A model generated the notes under the pieces. The model saw nothing but the letters and a program-made list of their open reading frames with translations, made no database searches and was not told where the DNA came from. Of a stretch of DNA of 64,000 nucleotides, positions 32,360 to 42,536 are shown one piece after another. Position 1 is the first letter of the stretch. Every line of letters begins with the position of its first letter. The stretch comes from Porticoccaceae bacterium (GTDB taxonomy: Bacteria > Pseudomonadota > Gammaproteobacteria > Pseudomonadales > Porticoccaceae), in contig JAPKEJ010000005.1 of assembly GCA_028822155.1 (NCBI GenBank), forward strand, positions 21,596 through 85,595, written 5' to 3'. Both the position numbers and the translations under genes were made by a program.

Positions 32360-32439
32360 CAAACCACTCCTTTTAAATGTTTTATTCTAGTTTCCATCCC
32401 TACTATGATCACTATAACAGTGCCGGTTAATAGTGCCAT
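32359..32439 (-). CDS. Possible 26-aa hydrophobic leader/small membrane peptide
   Basis: An ORF too short for the track reads MALLTGTVIVIIVGMETRIKHLKGVV. It has GGAG nine bases before its ATG, a hydrophobic helix followed by a basic tail, and its TGA overlaps the ATG of the next gene (TGATG). These features suit a small membrane peptide or a translational coupler. No homolog is recognised; chance cannot be excluded. Confidence 0.35.
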   Translation of the reverse strand: MALLTGTVIVIIVGMETRIKHLKGVV

Positions 32440-32685
32440 AACAAACAACTCCACTAAGTATTAGAAAGGCTTCATTTTGACAGCTACAACGTTTAAGGCG
32501 GCCGACAAAAACCTTTAGCAGAGACTTAGCTAGCCTGCTCGAGAACTTATCGGACGATCTTATGGTTTAAACAGGAAAACTGTTAGCTACAACTTTAATG
32601 GCCAACATATTTAATAACCTCACCGCGCTCCCTAATTAATGTAAAATCGCACTCAAGGACAATTCTATTATCCAAAAGAGCCACC
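32440..32685. other. Divergent intergenic region before trmL
   Basis: Together with the small ORF this makes a 323-base stretch lacking an annotated gene. A TAAAAT hexamer at 32642-32647 could be the trmL -10. TTGACA at about 32476 has no matching -10. No hairpin, repeat or RNA gene was recognised. Confidence 0.5.
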
Positions 32686-33150
32686 ATGCTTGATATCGTT
32701 CTCTATCAACCTGAAATTCCACCTAATACGGGTAATATTATTCGTCTCTGTGCGAACACGGGTTTTCGCCTGCATCTTATCGAGCCCTTGGGGTTTGAGG
32801 TAGATGATAAACGTTTGCGACGGGCCGGGCTAGATTATCGTGAGTTTCAAACCCTTCAGATTCATCCTGATTGGCCATCATACCTAAGCACAGTAAATCC
32901 CAAAAATATTTACGCTTTAAGCACAAAAGGAACTGTTAACTATTCGTCTGTAGCTTACCAGCCAAATGACACTCTGCTATTCGGCCCCGAAACAAGAGGC
33001 ATCCCAGATGACATAAGGGCCTCGGTAGGAATAAATAATGTACTACGTTTGCCTATGTACTCTTCGAGTCGAAGTCTAAATTTATCCAACACCGTGGCCA
33101 TTGTGACCTATGAAGCATGGAGGCAGCTAGGGTTCGATGGCAGCAATTAA
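32686..33150 (+). CDS. trmL: tRNA (cytidine/uridine-34 2'-O)-methyltransferase TrmL
   Basis: SPOUT enzyme that 2'-O-methylates the wobble base of tRNA-Leu isoacceptors. It starts at once with the family motif [37 protein letters not shown], has [11 protein letters not shown], and the knot segment [31 protein letters not shown]. Length 154 aa (157 in E. coli). AAGAG lies about 6 bases before the ATG. Single gene by spacing. Confidence 0.96.
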   Translation: MLDIVLYQPEIPPNTGNIIRLCANTGFRLHLIEPLGFEVDDKRLRRAGLDYREFQTLQIHPDWPSYLSTVNPKNIYALSTKGTVNYSSVAYQPNDTLLFGPETRGIPDDIRASVGINNVLRLPMYSSSRSLNLSNTVAIVTYEAWRQLGFDGSN

Positions 33151-33275
33151 ACTGCAATTGATTTAATAATTTTCTAATCATTAAACTACTAGTATCATAG
33201 ACAACGTACTACGCCATTCAACAGTAAATTAATTAACCAAAACCCTACCGATATGCACCGCGAGACAGACTACAG

Positions 33276-33809
33276 ATGACAATAAAAATTGGTTTATTTT
33301 ACGGAAGCACAACTTGTTATACCGAGATGGCGGGAGAAAAAATTCGCGACGCCATAAATCAAAGTTATGGTTCAGATGTAGTCAGTATCCATGATATTTC
33401 ATTAGACTCGATCCAACGCATGACTGAATACCAATATTTAATTCTGGGTATTCCCACATGGGACTTTGGTGAACTGCAAGAAGACTGGGAAGAAATCTGG
33501 GATGATCTCGACAAGATTGATCTCAGTGGTATATCTGTCGCTCTTTATGGACTTGGGGATCAAATAGGTTATCCCAAATGGTTCCAGGACGCGTTAGGAT
33601 TTTTATGGGCAAAAGTAATTGCTCAAGGCGCCAGTACAGTAGGATCATGGCCCAATGAGGGGTTTCGTTTTGAGGAATCAAAAGCCCTGACAGCTGACGA
33701 AAAATATTTCGTTGGGCTACCGCTAGACGATGAGAATCAGCTGGAACTCAGTGATAGCTACATAAGCCAATGGTGTCAACAGATAATGCATGAGTTTGGT
33801 CTTAAATAG
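33276..33809 (+). CDS. fldB: Flavodoxin, FldB type
   Basis: FMN-binding electron carrier. It has the phosphate-binding loop FYGSTTCYTEMAGEKI and the isoalloxazine loops LGIPTWDFGELQEDWEEIW and YGLGDQIGYPKWFQDALG. It is much closer to E. coli FldB (YGSSTCYTEMAAEKIRD, IPTWDFGEIQEDWE) than to FldA. 177 aa (173 in E. coli). Its TAG overlaps the GTG of mnmC by one base, making a two-gene unit. Confidence 0.93.
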   Translation: MTIKIGLFYGSTTCYTEMAGEKIRDAINQSYGSDVVSIHDISLDSIQRMTEYQYLILGIPTWDFGELQEDWEEIWDDLDKIDLSGISVALYGLGDQIGYPKWFQDALGFLWAKVIAQGASTVGSWPNEGFRFEESKALTADEKYFVGLPLDDENQLELSDSYISQWCQQIMHEFGLK

Positions 33810-35860
33810 TGTCTATTATTACTGCCGACATCGAGTGGCGACAAGGGTTGCCCTACTGCCCTCTCTTCCAAGAATTTTACATTTCACCCTCTGACGAGGC
33901 AGGTTCACATGAGTCTGAATTTCTCCAGAAAAGTGATTTAAAGCAAGTTTGGCAAAGCCTAAACCAAGACTGCCCCTCATTCACTATCGCTGAAACTGGC
34001 TTTGGCGCAGGGCTCAACTTTCTTTCTTGCTCTGATTTATGGCTAGATGTCGCTCCCCAAAGTAGCGTACTCGAGTTTTTTTCTGCTGAACTATTTCCGA
34101 TTAACAAAGTCGAGTTAGCAAAAATATTATCTCTGCGCCCTCATGCGTATACTTTATCCAGCGAGTTAATCGAAAATTACCCAGTACCAGTGGCCGGCAT
34201 TCATAGCCTCGAATTATTTCAGGGTCGGATAAGACTGCATCTTATGTTTGGTGATGCTAATGAGATGTTTAGCTCAATTAGCCAAAGCGCCAACCAAGAG
34301 CAAGCTTATTACAACAGGCACCCAGTAGACCTCTGGTTTTTAGATGGCTTCGAACCCGCTAATAACCCAGCTATGTGGAGTCCTCAGTTGATGACGACTA
34401 TCGCCTCTCTATCTGATAAAAATACCACTGCACTGACGGGTAACATTGATAACAAAACAATCTCAACAATATCCGATAACCTCCAGTCGGCTGGATTTTT
34501 AGTTCAGCCAATTGAAGTTAATGATCTACAAAAATCAACATTAAAAGCGTTATTTGTCAGTGAACAATCTCAGCCGTTTAAGCTTAATAATACATCCGGT
34601 GCAATCCAGTGGCATCTAGATAAGTTAGTTCGCCCACCCTCAGCCAGAGATCAGGAAGTCACCATCATTGGCGCAGGCATCGCAGGCTGCACCACTGCTG
34701 TGGCCTTAACTAAACGAGGTTTTAAGGTAAAGATATTAGATCGGCACACTTTGGCCGGTCAAGGTGGTTCGGGCAATAGTCAGGCGATTGTCTACCCAAA
34801 GCTATCGCTCCGAGATGATGTTCTGCCGCGCATTAATCTTCGCGCGCTAATGTTTGCAAGCCGCTACTATGCGCCGTTTTGGAAGCGTGGCCTAGGACAG
34901 CAGTGCGGGGTTATCTCTCTACCTGAAAATCCTAAAATTGCTGAAGACTTTATACAAATTAGTCATCGTTTTTCAGATTGTGAAGATTTTGTTCAACTTT
35001 TGAAAAATGATCAACTCTGCTATCACAGTGGTATTTCGCTAGAGTCCTCGATAGGTTTGTTTTTCCCGCAATTAGGCTGGTTGCCGCCTGCGATAATTTG
35101 TCAGCAGCTTCTCGAGGATTACAAAATACCATTGATTAATGCTGATATTGACCATTTTGAACACCAGCTGTCTGACAATAGATGGCATCTGTTTGATACC
35201 TCAGGAAAGCTAGCTCATAGGACTGATATTTTGGTAGTAGCTACAGCATATGGCTGTGAGAAGTTTGAGCAAACTAAAGCACTACCAGTTACTCAACTCA
35301 GAGGCCAAATTAGCAAGTTGCCTGCTGGGGCTAAAACAAAGTCTTTAAAAACCATAATCTGTGGTGATGGCTATATTACCCCTGCCCTAGATAACTATCA
35401 CAGCTGCGGAGCGACTTATAATAAAGGGATTTTTTCAACTGATTTACGCGCTGAAGATCATGAGATGAATATAGCACAAATGCGGCATACAGACTCGGGG
35501 CTTGACGATGCGTTAGAAAACCTTAATGTCACAAATATGCAAGGTAGAGCGAACTTTCGCTGTACCACTAAAGATTACTTACCCATCGTTGGGGCAGTAC
35601 CTGATTTTTCATCAATGATTGAAGACTTTGGTTTTTTGCGGCGCGACGCACGAGAAAACTCGATGATAAAGGGTACTTATTTGCCCAACTTATACATTAA
35701 CTGCGGTATGGGTTCTAGAGGACTTAGCTATGCCCCTTTTACCGCTGAGCTTTTGGCCTCTCAAATAAGCCAGCAAATACCTTCTTTGGAAAGAGAGCTG
35801 ATTCAAGGAATGCATCCTGCAAGGTTCTTAATTCGCGACCTAAAAAAGAAACGCCTCTAA
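33809..35860 (+). CDS. mnmC: Bifunctional tRNA mnm5s2U biosynthesis protein MnmC
   Basis: Completes the 5-methylaminomethyl modification of U34. The N-terminal methyltransferase domain (about 1-255) has FTIAETGFGAGLNFL and WFLDGFEPANNPAMWS. The C-terminal FAD-dependent oxidoreductase (about 285-683) starts with VTIIGAGIAGCTTAVALTKRGFKVKILDRH and has GQGGSGNSQAIVYPKL. Length 683 aa matches E. coli (668). The GTG start overlaps the fldB stop. Confidence 0.96.
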   Translation: MSIITADIEWRQGLPYCPLFQEFYISPSDEAGSHESEFLQKSDLKQVWQSLNQDCPSFTIAETGFGAGLNFLSCSDLWLDVAPQSSVLEFFSAELFPINKVELAKILSLRPHAYTLSSELIENYPVPVAGIHSLELFQGRIRLHLMFGDANEMFSSISQSANQEQAYYNRHPVDLWFLDGFEPANNPAMWSPQLMTTIASLSDKNTTALTGNIDNKTISTISDNLQSAGFLVQPIEVNDLQKSTLKALFVSEQSQPFKLNNTSGAIQWHLDKLVRPPSARDQEVTIIGAGIAGCTTAVALTKRGFKVKILDRHTLAGQGGSGNSQAIVYPKLSLRDDVLPRINLRALMFASRYYAPFWKRGLGQQCGVISLPENPKIAEDFIQISHRFSDCEDFVQLLKNDQLCYHSGISLESSIGLFFPQLGWLPPAIICQQLLEDYKIPLINADIDHFEHQLSDNRWHLFDTSGKLAHRTDILVVATAYGCEKFEQTKALPVTQLRGQISKLPAGAKTKSLKTIICGDGYITPALDNYHSCGATYNKGIFSTDLRAEDHEMNIAQMRHTDSGLDDALENLNVTNMQGRANFRCTTKDYLPIVGAVPDFSSMIEDFGFLRRDARENSMIKGTYLPNLYINCGMGSRGLSYAPFTAELLASQISQQIPSLERELIQGMHPARFLIRDLKKKRL

Positions 35861-35951
35861 CCAAATAGGGTAGTTAACTAAGCCGCTGACCTAATGTAGA
35901 TTGGTGAGCGTATATTTAAACGTATTAACCAAAAAAATTGAGAACGGAATT

Positions 35952-38114
35952 ATGTTAAATTTAAAAATTCAATCAACTACTGGAGTGATTTTATTAGCCG
36001 GCATTTTGTTCTGCGCTGGCTGCACAGAAGATCCATCAGTAGACTCTAAAGGTATATCTCAAAATACAGACAACTCTCTAATAAAGGCGTGGAGTGGCCT
36101 CCATAATGGCGTCCCAAGCTTTGATCAAATGTCACTAGGAGACTTGAAACCGGCTTTGAACCAAGCAATGGCCTTAAATTTAATAGAGATAGAAAATATT
36201 GCTGCTCAATCAGCTGCCCCAAATTTCGACAATACAATAGTCGCTCTTGAGCGTACAGGCAAAGTTCTCGATAGGGTTTTTACCTATTACGGAATATGGT
36301 CATCGAACTTATCTTCCCCTGAGTTTCGGGACATTGAACAGGAAATGGCTCCCATAATGAGCGCCTTCTTTTCGAAAATTAGTCAAAACCAAGCTCTTTT
36401 CGAGCGAGTTAAAGTAGTTTACGAAAACTTAGATTCAAGCAAACTTAGAGCAGATCAGAAGCGTCTAGTTAAGCTTACTTATCTTGGTTTTTCTCGCAAT
36501 GGGGCCACGCTTTCCATAATAGATAAAAAGCGCTATACAGAAATTAACCAACGTCTAGCGGCACTTCATACTCAATTTGGCAACAATGTGCTGATTGATG
36601 AAGAAAACTATGTGGTCTTTGTTAGTGAATCCCAACTTGGTGGGTTACCCGCTTCTCTGGTAAATGCTGCCGCTGCCGCTGCGAAAGAATTAGGCAAACC
36701 CGAGATGTATGCTATCACCAACACTCGATCATCAATGGCGCCTTTCCTAACCTTTTCCGAGCAACGTTCACTGCGTCAGCAAGTCTGGAGTAACTACTAT
36801 AGTCGTGGTGACAATGACGACCAATATGACAACAATGAAATTATTGCAGAAATCTTAAATTTGCGACACGAACGTGTTGGACTATTAGGCTATGACAACT
36901 ATGCTCAGTGGCGGTTGGAAGATAGGATGGCTAAAAACCCTGAAAACGCCATGGCGCTTTTAGCCGCCGTATGGCCTTCCGCGATTGCTCGAGTGGCCGA
37001 AGAAGTCGCTGACATGCAAGCTATTGCCGACGCCGAGAATGCCGGTATAAAAATCGAACCATGGGATTATCGCTACTATGCCGAGAAGGTTAGAAAAGAT
37101 CGTTATGATCTGGACTCAGACGAAGTTAAACAGTATCTGCAGCTAGATAAACTCAATCAGGCAATGTTTTTTGTCGCCGGCGAACTATTTAATTTTACCT
37201 TCACGCCCGTCGCAGAAAGTAGTGTTCCTGTATTTCATCCCGATGTGAAAGTGTGGGAGGTAACCGATAAGACCAGCGGAAGCCATGTTGGGTTATGGTA
37301 TCTGGATCCTTTTGCGCGCAAAGGTAAACGTTCTGGCGCCTGGGCCACCTCCTATCGCAGCCACACGACCTTTGAGGGCAATAAAACCGTTCTAAGCTCA
37401 AATAATTCTAATTTTGTTAAGGCTCCGGTCGGTCAACCTGTTCTGATTTCGTGGGATGATGCCACCACTTTCTTTCACGAATTTGGCCATGCACTTCACT
37501 CCCTATCTTCCAGCGTTGAGTATCCCAGTCAAAATGGCGGCGTCCGTGACTACACTGAGTTTCAATCTCAGTTGCTCGAAAGATGGTTGATGACTGACGA
37601 AGTGATAAACAACTATCTCGTTCATCACCAAACTGGTGAGGCCATCCCAAAAGCCCTAGTGGAAAAAGTTAAAGCGGCCGCGACCTTTAACCAAGGGTTT
37701 GCAACAACCGAATATCTGGCCAGCGCAATTATGGATTTAAAGTTTCATACCACTGACCCAACTGGCATAGACCCTGATTTGTTTGAACGTAAAACGTTAG
37801 CTGAATTAAACATGCCCAAAGAATTGGTTATGCGTCACCGCAGTCCACATTTTGGTCACGTATTTTCCGGAGAAGGTTACTCAGCTGGCTATTATGGCTA
37901 TATGTGGGCGGATGTACTCACCTCGGATGCTGCAGAAGCCTTTGCCGAAGCCCCTGGAGGATTTTACGACCCAGACGTCGCAGCTAACCTAGTCCAGCAT
38001 CTCTTTACACCCAGGAATTCTGTTGACCCAAGCGAAGCCTATCGATCGTTTCGCGGCCGCGATGCAGATATCAAACCCCTGATGCGTGATCGAGGATTCC
38101 CGATTACTAATTGA
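35952..38114 (+). CDS. M3-family zinc metallopeptidase, Dcp-like lipoprotein
   Basis: Peptidyl-dipeptidase/oligopeptidase of the M3 clan. It has a lipoprotein signal (LLAGILFCAGC), long helical N-terminal domain, and the zinc motif TTFFHEFGHALHSL with the third-ligand helix GVRDYTEFQSQLLERW. The C-terminal GYSAGYYGYMWADVL and FRGRDADIKPLMRDRGF are typical of Dcp. I chose ATG 35952 (720 aa) over the track GTG 35901: it starts a clean lipoprotein signal. An envelope-anchored Dcp in peptide scavenging is inferred; the E. coli enzyme lacks a lipobox. Confidence 0.92.
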   Translation: MLNLKIQSTTGVILLAGILFCAGCTEDPSVDSKGISQNTDNSLIKAWSGLHNGVPSFDQMSLGDLKPALNQAMALNLIEIENIAAQSAAPNFDNTIVALERTGKVLDRVFTYYGIWSSNLSSPEFRDIEQEMAPIMSAFFSKISQNQALFERVKVVYENLDSSKLRADQKRLVKLTYLGFSRNGATLSIIDKKRYTEINQRLAALHTQFGNNVLIDEENYVVFVSESQLGGLPASLVNAAAAAAKELGKPEMYAITNTRSSMAPFLTFSEQRSLRQQVWSNYYSRGDNDDQYDNNEIIAEILNLRHERVGLLGYDNYAQWRLEDRMAKNPENAMALLAAVWPSAIARVAEEVADMQAIADAENAGIKIEPWDYRYYAEKVRKDRYDLDSDEVKQYLQLDKLNQAMFFVAGELFNFTFTPVAESSVPVFHPDVKVWEVTDKTSGSHVGLWYLDPFARKGKRSGAWATSYRSHTTFEGNKTVLSSNNSNFVKAPVGQPVLISWDDATTFFHEFGHALHSLSSSVEYPSQNGGVRDYTEFQSQLLERWLMTDEVINNYLVHHQTGEAIPKALVEKVKAAATFNQGFATTEYLASAIMDLKFHTTDPTGIDPDLFERKTLAELNMPKELVMRHRSPHFGHVFSGEGYSAGYYGYMWADVLTSDAAEAFAEAPGGFYDPDVAANLVQHLFTPRNSVDPSEAYRSFRGRDADIKPLMRDRGFPITN

Positions 38115-38127
38115 GCTTAGGTCAATT

Positions 38128-38160
38128 TTGTGGCGACGCGATCTGATTTCGTCGCCACAA
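38128..38160. terminator. Hairpin between convergent M3 peptidase and hemY
   Basis: TTGTGGCGACG and its exact complement CGTCGCCACAA form an 11-bp stem with an 11-base loop. An outer CTTAGG...CCTAAG pair flanks it, so a larger nested structure is possible. There is no long T-tract on either side, so termination efficiency is uncertain. Confidence 0.6.
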
Positions 38161-38171
38161 GCCTAAGGGTA

Positions 38172-39383
38172 TTACTTTGCCTGGACACCCACACTAACCC
38201 GCAATCCGTGTCTATACATAAGATTACTTTCAGCCTGATCGCCCATTTCCGCAAAGACATCAGCTAATCTTAAATAGGTGGCAGCATTTGGTTGTAGCCT
38301 GAGAGCAACCGAAAAATAATCTCGGGCTTTCCCCCAAAATCGTAGTTGGCAACAAATACTCCCTAGAGCAACTAACAAAACGGCGTCTTCAGGATGATCC
38401 AATAGCCACTTTTCTGCCGCTAACAACTGTTTCTCTGGCGCAGAGGTCTCCAGCTGCCCAAACCGTTCAACTAGCTCAGGATGCCAATGTTTGTTAATCG
38501 TTTTGACCATAAGTAACTGCACTCTATCGGTGTCATTCACTTGCTGCAAAGCATCAAAATAACCACAAATTAACTCCGCATCATTACGTAATCGTTTGGG
38601 TATAAGCTCCCAAAGATCCCCCGCCTGGTCTTTTTTCTCCTGAAGAGTAAAGTCAGGATTTGGGGTGAAATTAGATAATAAATTAGCGTACACATCCTGC
38701 TCCAAAGCCTTCATATTAGAGGGATTTATGGCCTTATAATAATTTAAATCATGCAGAAGCTTTTGCAGGGAGGACCAGTCCCCCATTAAATAATAGGTGT
38801 CAGAAAGCAAGCGGAGAACACCGCGATCCCCTGGTTTTCTAGCTGCAATGGGCTGTAATAACTGAACCGCTTCTTCGAGCTGTTCATTCAGAATAAGCAT
38901 TTCAGCCAAAGTCTTATCGGCAAGTGCTTTAGCCTTTGGATGACTCACCTTAAGTTGTTCTAGTAATATACGAGCCTGATCAATTTGATTATTTTCTGCT
39001 GCTGCTCGGGCCGCAAACAGCAAGTTAACGTCAGGCATCGAAGATCTGCCCGCTCCAGATAACAGCATTTCTGAGGCTTGCTTCCAGTCATGATCAGCAA
39101 ACAGAATCAATCCTTGAGCTGTTTTGTTTCCATGCTGCTTACTACGCCTCAACACCCACCATTGACGTAAACCTCCAGCGTCACTAAGCCACTTAAACAG
39201 TAACAACAACCAAGCGCCTAGAGCTGTCACCGCTAGATAGAGCAAAATACCAACCCAAATGGTCATCTCAATAGTAGTGTTATTAAAACTCAGTAAAATA
39301 TAACCGCTATCGCTTTGCATCACCCAGATACTCGCTGCACCAAGCAGCAAGGCCACAATCAGGGCAACCAATAACCTTCTCAC
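38172..39383 (-). CDS. hemY: HemY family TPR membrane protein
   Basis: Last gene of the hem cluster. It has two N-terminal membrane helices (LLVALIVALLLGAASIWV; IEMTIWVGILLYLAVTALGAWLLLLF) and then a periplasmic or cytosolic TPR-rich region (VALGSICCQLRFWGKARDYFSVALRLQPNAATYLRLADVFAEMG near the C-terminus). This HemY is the Gram-negative protein of unclear role, not the protoporphyrinogen oxidase of the same name. 403 aa (398 in E. coli). It overlaps hemX by 4 bases. Confidence 0.92.
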   Translation of the reverse strand: MRRLLVALIVALLLGAASIWVMQSDSGYILLSFNNTTIEMTIWVGILLYLAVTALGAWLLLLFKWLSDAGGLRQWWVLRRSKQHGNKTAQGLILFADHDWKQASEMLLSGAGRSSMPDVNLLFAARAAAENNQIDQARILLEQLKVSHPKAKALADKTLAEMLILNEQLEEAVQLLQPIAARKPGDRGVLRLLSDTYYLMGDWSSLQKLLHDLNYYKAINPSNMKALEQDVYANLLSNFTPNPDFTLQEKKDQAGDLWELIPKRLRNDAELICGYFDALQQVNDTDRVQLLMVKTINKHWHPELVERFGQLETSAPEKQLLAAEKWLLDHPEDAVLLVALGSICCQLRFWGKARDYFSVALRLQPNAATYLRLADVFAEMGDQAESNLMYRHGLRVSVGVQAK

Positions 39384-40579
39384 GGCTGACTTCCCTCATC
39401 CTTTAACACTGTCTGATCATCGGCGCTGTCTAATAAGCGGTTTTGCCTCGTAATGATTAAACTTTCCAGAGCATTCGTTGACCGATCAATACTAGGCAAC
39501 TGCTGCACAACATTTAAGTTGCTAAGCTTGATTATGCGTCCTTGTAATTCTTTTGATCCGGCATTAAGTTGGAAATAAGTATCCATCCATTGCTGAGCAT
39601 TTTGTAGGCTAATGGCGTACACCGCTGACTCTTCTCGAAGCGCAGCGTTAGCAGCCTGCTGTAACAATAACCGTAGGTTACTGCGCACGATAGATTCTTC
39701 AGAAGATGATAGTATTGACTGAATCGGAATATCTCTGTCTGTCACCTTAACTAGGCCGCTGAAGCCTTCTATAAAGTCGTCAAGCAATGACATCCACGAT
39801 GAATTTTTATCGGCGGAAGCTGCGTCTGGGTAAACCCCCAGCAATTCTGCTCCATCGACTCCTGAAGTCTCTGCTGGAATAACTAAATCAAGTAAATCAA
39901 GCTGGCTAATCTGATTAGCCAAGGCATTAATCTCTAGCACAATACCCTCCACATCGACTGCACCTGCTAATCTAAGCGCCATCATATCTTCAGCAACAGC
40001 AGCCCGTGCTGATAGTAAATCTGACTGCTCTAGGTTACTTAACAGCTCGTCCACCTGAGCAAGCAGTGCCAGAGGATTCTTGGTGCTTCGTTCTGTTTGT
40101 AATCGCTGGTTGGCTAGGCGCGCCAAGTATGCAGCTTCGGCCAAATACCAGTCGCTGCGTGTCGTGGAACCTAACTCAGCAAGTCGTGCGCCCTGGCCAT
40201 TAACCTGTATTTGCAGATCATCCAGTCGCTTGGACAGTGCTTTGATATAATCTGACTGAATGTCTAAAAGGGAATCGCTATCGGTGAAGTAGTGGTTTGA
40301 CTGCTCTAGGTGATCATTAAAGTCGATACCCAGACGCGCAGATTCTTGCTGTTGCGATTGTTGTTGCTGCCATTCACTCCAACCGAGCCATCCGGCACCA
40401 ACCAAAATAGACAACAACACTACTGCTGCGGCCCATTTTAGTAATGGAAAACCTTGGTTTATTTTAATGGGCGCAACGGTTCCAGTTTTGGGCGTCTTCA
40501 CGGGTTTATCGTCTGCCTTAATTTTGGATTTAGGCTCTGGCTTATCACTTGCCTTAGATTGCTTAGTTGTTTCTGTCAC
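39380..40579 (-). CDS. hemX: HemX family protein (uroporphyrinogen III methylase-like)
   Basis: Membrane-anchored protein of the hemCDXY cluster, probably a scaffold rather than a methylase. The N-terminus is long, charged and Lys/Pro-rich (KQSKASDKPEPKSKIKADDKPVK), then one helix (LLKWAAAVVLLSILVGAGWLGWSEW), a Q-rich coiled segment and the family domain SDWYLAEAAYLARLANQRLQTERS. No SAM-binding motif is seen. 399 aa (393 in E. coli). It overlaps hemY by 4 bases and lies 71 bases after hemD. Confidence 0.92.
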   Translation of the reverse strand: MTETTKQSKASDKPEPKSKIKADDKPVKTPKTGTVAPIKINQGFPLLKWAAAVVLLSILVGAGWLGWSEWQQQQSQQQESARLGIDFNDHLEQSNHYFTDSDSLLDIQSDYIKALSKRLDDLQIQVNGQGARLAELGSTTRSDWYLAEAAYLARLANQRLQTERSTKNPLALLAQVDELLSNLEQSDLLSARAAVAEDMMALRLAGAVDVEGIVLEINALANQISQLDLLDLVIPAETSGVDGAELLGVYPDAASADKNSSWMSLLDDFIEGFSGLVKVTDRDIPIQSILSSSEESIVRSNLRLLLQQAANAALREESAVYAISLQNAQQWMDTYFQLNAGSKELQGRIIKLSNLNVVQQLPSIDRSTNALESLIITRQNRLLDSADDQTVLKDEGSQP

Positions 40580-40650
40580 CCTTTACCCCTTCCAAACGTC
40601 ACCAAAGCGTATCTTAAAATACGCACTACTCTGTATTTAATACAGATAGT

Positions 40651-41412
40651 TTAAAATACTTTTTGCAAAGCACCATACATTGATTCTGGCATCGCGCTAT
40701 CTGCCACTGTGATAGAACTATAACCTAGACTCTTTGCTATCTCAGCCACACGATCACTTGGTACCACAACAGGTAAATCCCTAACCTTTTCAACCCCACT
40801 AAGCCCGCCAATGGGCCCTATAGCCTCGAGTAACTCTGCGCTGTGGACTACCAAACAATCTACTTCTGTTAGTTGCTGACGTGTCACTTCAACCTGTTTT
40901 TGATCAACAACCCGTCGGTATAGATCACAATACTCTACCGTAGCACCTCGAGAATGCAAAGCCTGCTTAAGAGTTTCACGCCCCTGTCCTCCACGAAAAA
41001 TAATCACGGACTTATTATCCAAATTTTGCAGCTCAGATAAAGCCAGCAAGCCCTCACTAGTGATCTGGCTTCTAGGGTAGTTTGCAGAATGAGTATAGTC
41101 ACCAACCACCTGGGCAGTTTGTCCGCCAAGTGCAAAATATTTCATACCTGTTGGTAGCATTGGCCAATACTGATCCAACCATGTTATTCCTATCTTCGCG
41201 GCATTAACGCTAATAAAAATAGCTATATCAAATTGATCAAAAGCTAGTATCTGTTGTTTAACTTTCTGGCAGTCAATCATCGGCTCTATAGTCATAATTG
41301 GAGTATGAATGACACTTGCTGAACCCTCCTCAAGCAGGAGCAAAAAGTCGTCCTGCTGTCGGAGAGGCCGCACCACTAGAACTCGCTTATTAAACAAGCG
41401 GCTAGCTTTCAT
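40651..41412 (-). CDS. hemD: Uroporphyrinogen-III synthase
   Basis: Cyclises hydroxymethylbilane to uroporphyrinogen III. The sequence is poorly conserved in this family, but [53 protein letters not shown] and [32 protein letters not shown] fit. The track start (41538) lies deep inside hemC; ATG 41412 gives 253 aa (246 in E. coli), overlaps hemC by 11 bases and follows a close GAGG. Confidence 0.92.
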   Translation of the reverse strand: MKASRLFNKRVLVVRPLRQQDDFLLLLEEGSASVIHTPIMTIEPMIDCQKVKQQILAFDQFDIAIFISVNAAKIGITWLDQYWPMLPTGMKYFALGGQTAQVVGDYTHSANYPRSQITSEGLLALSELQNLDNKSVIIFRGGQGRETLKQALHSRGATVEYCDLYRRVVDQKQVEVTRQQLTEVDCLVVHSAELLEAIGPIGGLSGVEKVRDLPVVVPSDRVAEIAKSLGYSSITVADSAMPESMYGALQKVF

Positions 41413-42334
41413 AGACCTCGGCCAATATTTTCCCTGCCCCCTGAGACAGCAAATCTTCTGCAACTTGGATACCAAGCTCTTCGGGATTATCTCTATGTCC
41501 TTGAGCCTGTGCTCGCAAAATATGGCTGCCGCTGACACTACCCACTAAACCTCTCAAACTGAGGGTTGTAAGATCATGATCAAGTTCAGCAAAACAAGCT
41601 ATAGGAACCTGACAACCTCCCTGTAAGTGTCGATTAGTGGCTCGTTCTGCTAATACGCAGATCGCAGAATCGATATGGTTTAACGGGGCTAACAATCTCT
41701 GGGTCCGGCTATCATCACTACGGCACTCAATACCCACCGCGCCTTGACCTCCAGCGGGAAGAGAAATACTAGAGGCTATTTTTTGAGTAATTCGATGACC
41801 CATATTGAGACGTATGAGACCAGCACTAGCCAAAATAATCGCGTCGTACTCCCCTGCATCCAATTTAGCCAACCTAGTATTAACATTGCCACGTAATTCT
41901 CTCACCTGGAGATGAGGAAATGCAGAGCGAACCTGACATTGGCGGCGCAGGCTAGAGGTGCCAATAATACTATTACTAGGCATCTGCGCCAAACTATCGA
42001 AGCCATTAGAAACGAAGGCATCGGATGGGTCTTCCCGCTCGCAGATGACCTCCAATCCCAGACCTTGAGGAAACTCCATAGGCACATCTTTCATTGAATG
42101 CACCGCAATATCCGCAATATCCTCGAGCATGGCTATTTCTAATTCTTTAACGAACAGACCTTTTCCTCCGACTTTGGCCAACGGCGTATCGAGCAACTTA
42201 TCTCCGCGCGTCGTTATTGCCACCAACTCAATCTGAAGGCCAGGATGATGTCTCTGCAATTCGCTCTTAACAAACTCCGCCTGCCAGAGGGCCAGAGGGC
42301 TTTTTCGCGTTGCTATTCGAAGGATACCTGTCAC
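41402..42334 (-). CDS. hemC: Porphobilinogen deaminase (hydroxymethylbilane synthase)
   Basis: Polymerises four porphobilinogens. It begins [20 protein letters not shown] and contains [39 protein letters not shown], and [13 protein letters not shown]. The dipyrromethane cofactor cysteine is in [15 protein letters not shown]. 310 aa (313 in E. coli). First gene of the leftward hemCDXY operon; a promoter with near-consensus boxes lies just upstream. Confidence 0.97.
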   Translation of the reverse strand: MTGILRIATRKSPLALWQAEFVKSELQRHHPGLQIELVAITTRGDKLLDTPLAKVGGKGLFVKELEIAMLEDIADIAVHSMKDVPMEFPQGLGLEVICEREDPSDAFVSNGFDSLAQMPSNSIIGTSSLRRQCQVRSAFPHLQVRELRGNVNTRLAKLDAGEYDAIILASAGLIRLNMGHRITQKIASSISLPAGGQGAVGIECRSDDSRTQRLLAPLNHIDSAICVLAERATNRHLQGGCQVPIACFAELDHDLTTLSLRGLVGSVSGSHILRAQAQGHRDNPEELGIQVAEDLLSQGAGKILAEVYES

Positions 42335-42365
42335 TTAAATGGCCTACATAAATCAAGTAGCCGTT

Positions 42366-42394
42366 ATTATCGACGATTTATCAGCTTTTGTCAG
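42366..42394 (-). promoter_or_regulatory. hemC: Sigma-70-type promoter of hemCDXY
   Basis: On the minus strand CTGACA (five of six to TTGACA), a 17-base spacer and GATAAT (five of six to TATAAT) lie 31 bases before the hemC ATG. This would give a short leader of about 25 bases. Confidence 0.55.
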
Positions 42395-42494
42395 AGATCA
42401 ATAGAAATTAGATTATCAGAATCCACTTAACCTCTGGCTAAGCCAATTTTCATATGGATAACCCAAGTTTTAACTTATTAGTCCAATGTTTGGC

Positions 42495-42500
42495 TATAAT
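42495..42500 (+). promoter_or_regulatory. argH: Candidate -10 of argH
   Basis: A perfect TATAAT lies 36 bases before the argH ATG in the hemC/argH divergent gap. The -35 region is weak by eye (ACTTAT at 16-bp spacing). Confidence 0.4.
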
Positions 42501-42536
42501 TGTGTCCTTACAGTTTACAACTAGGCAATAGTAGTT

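Noticed and set aside
38172-39383. HemY as protoporphyrinogen oxidase
   Set aside because: The sequence is a TPR membrane protein with no FAD-binding motif; the shared name is historical.
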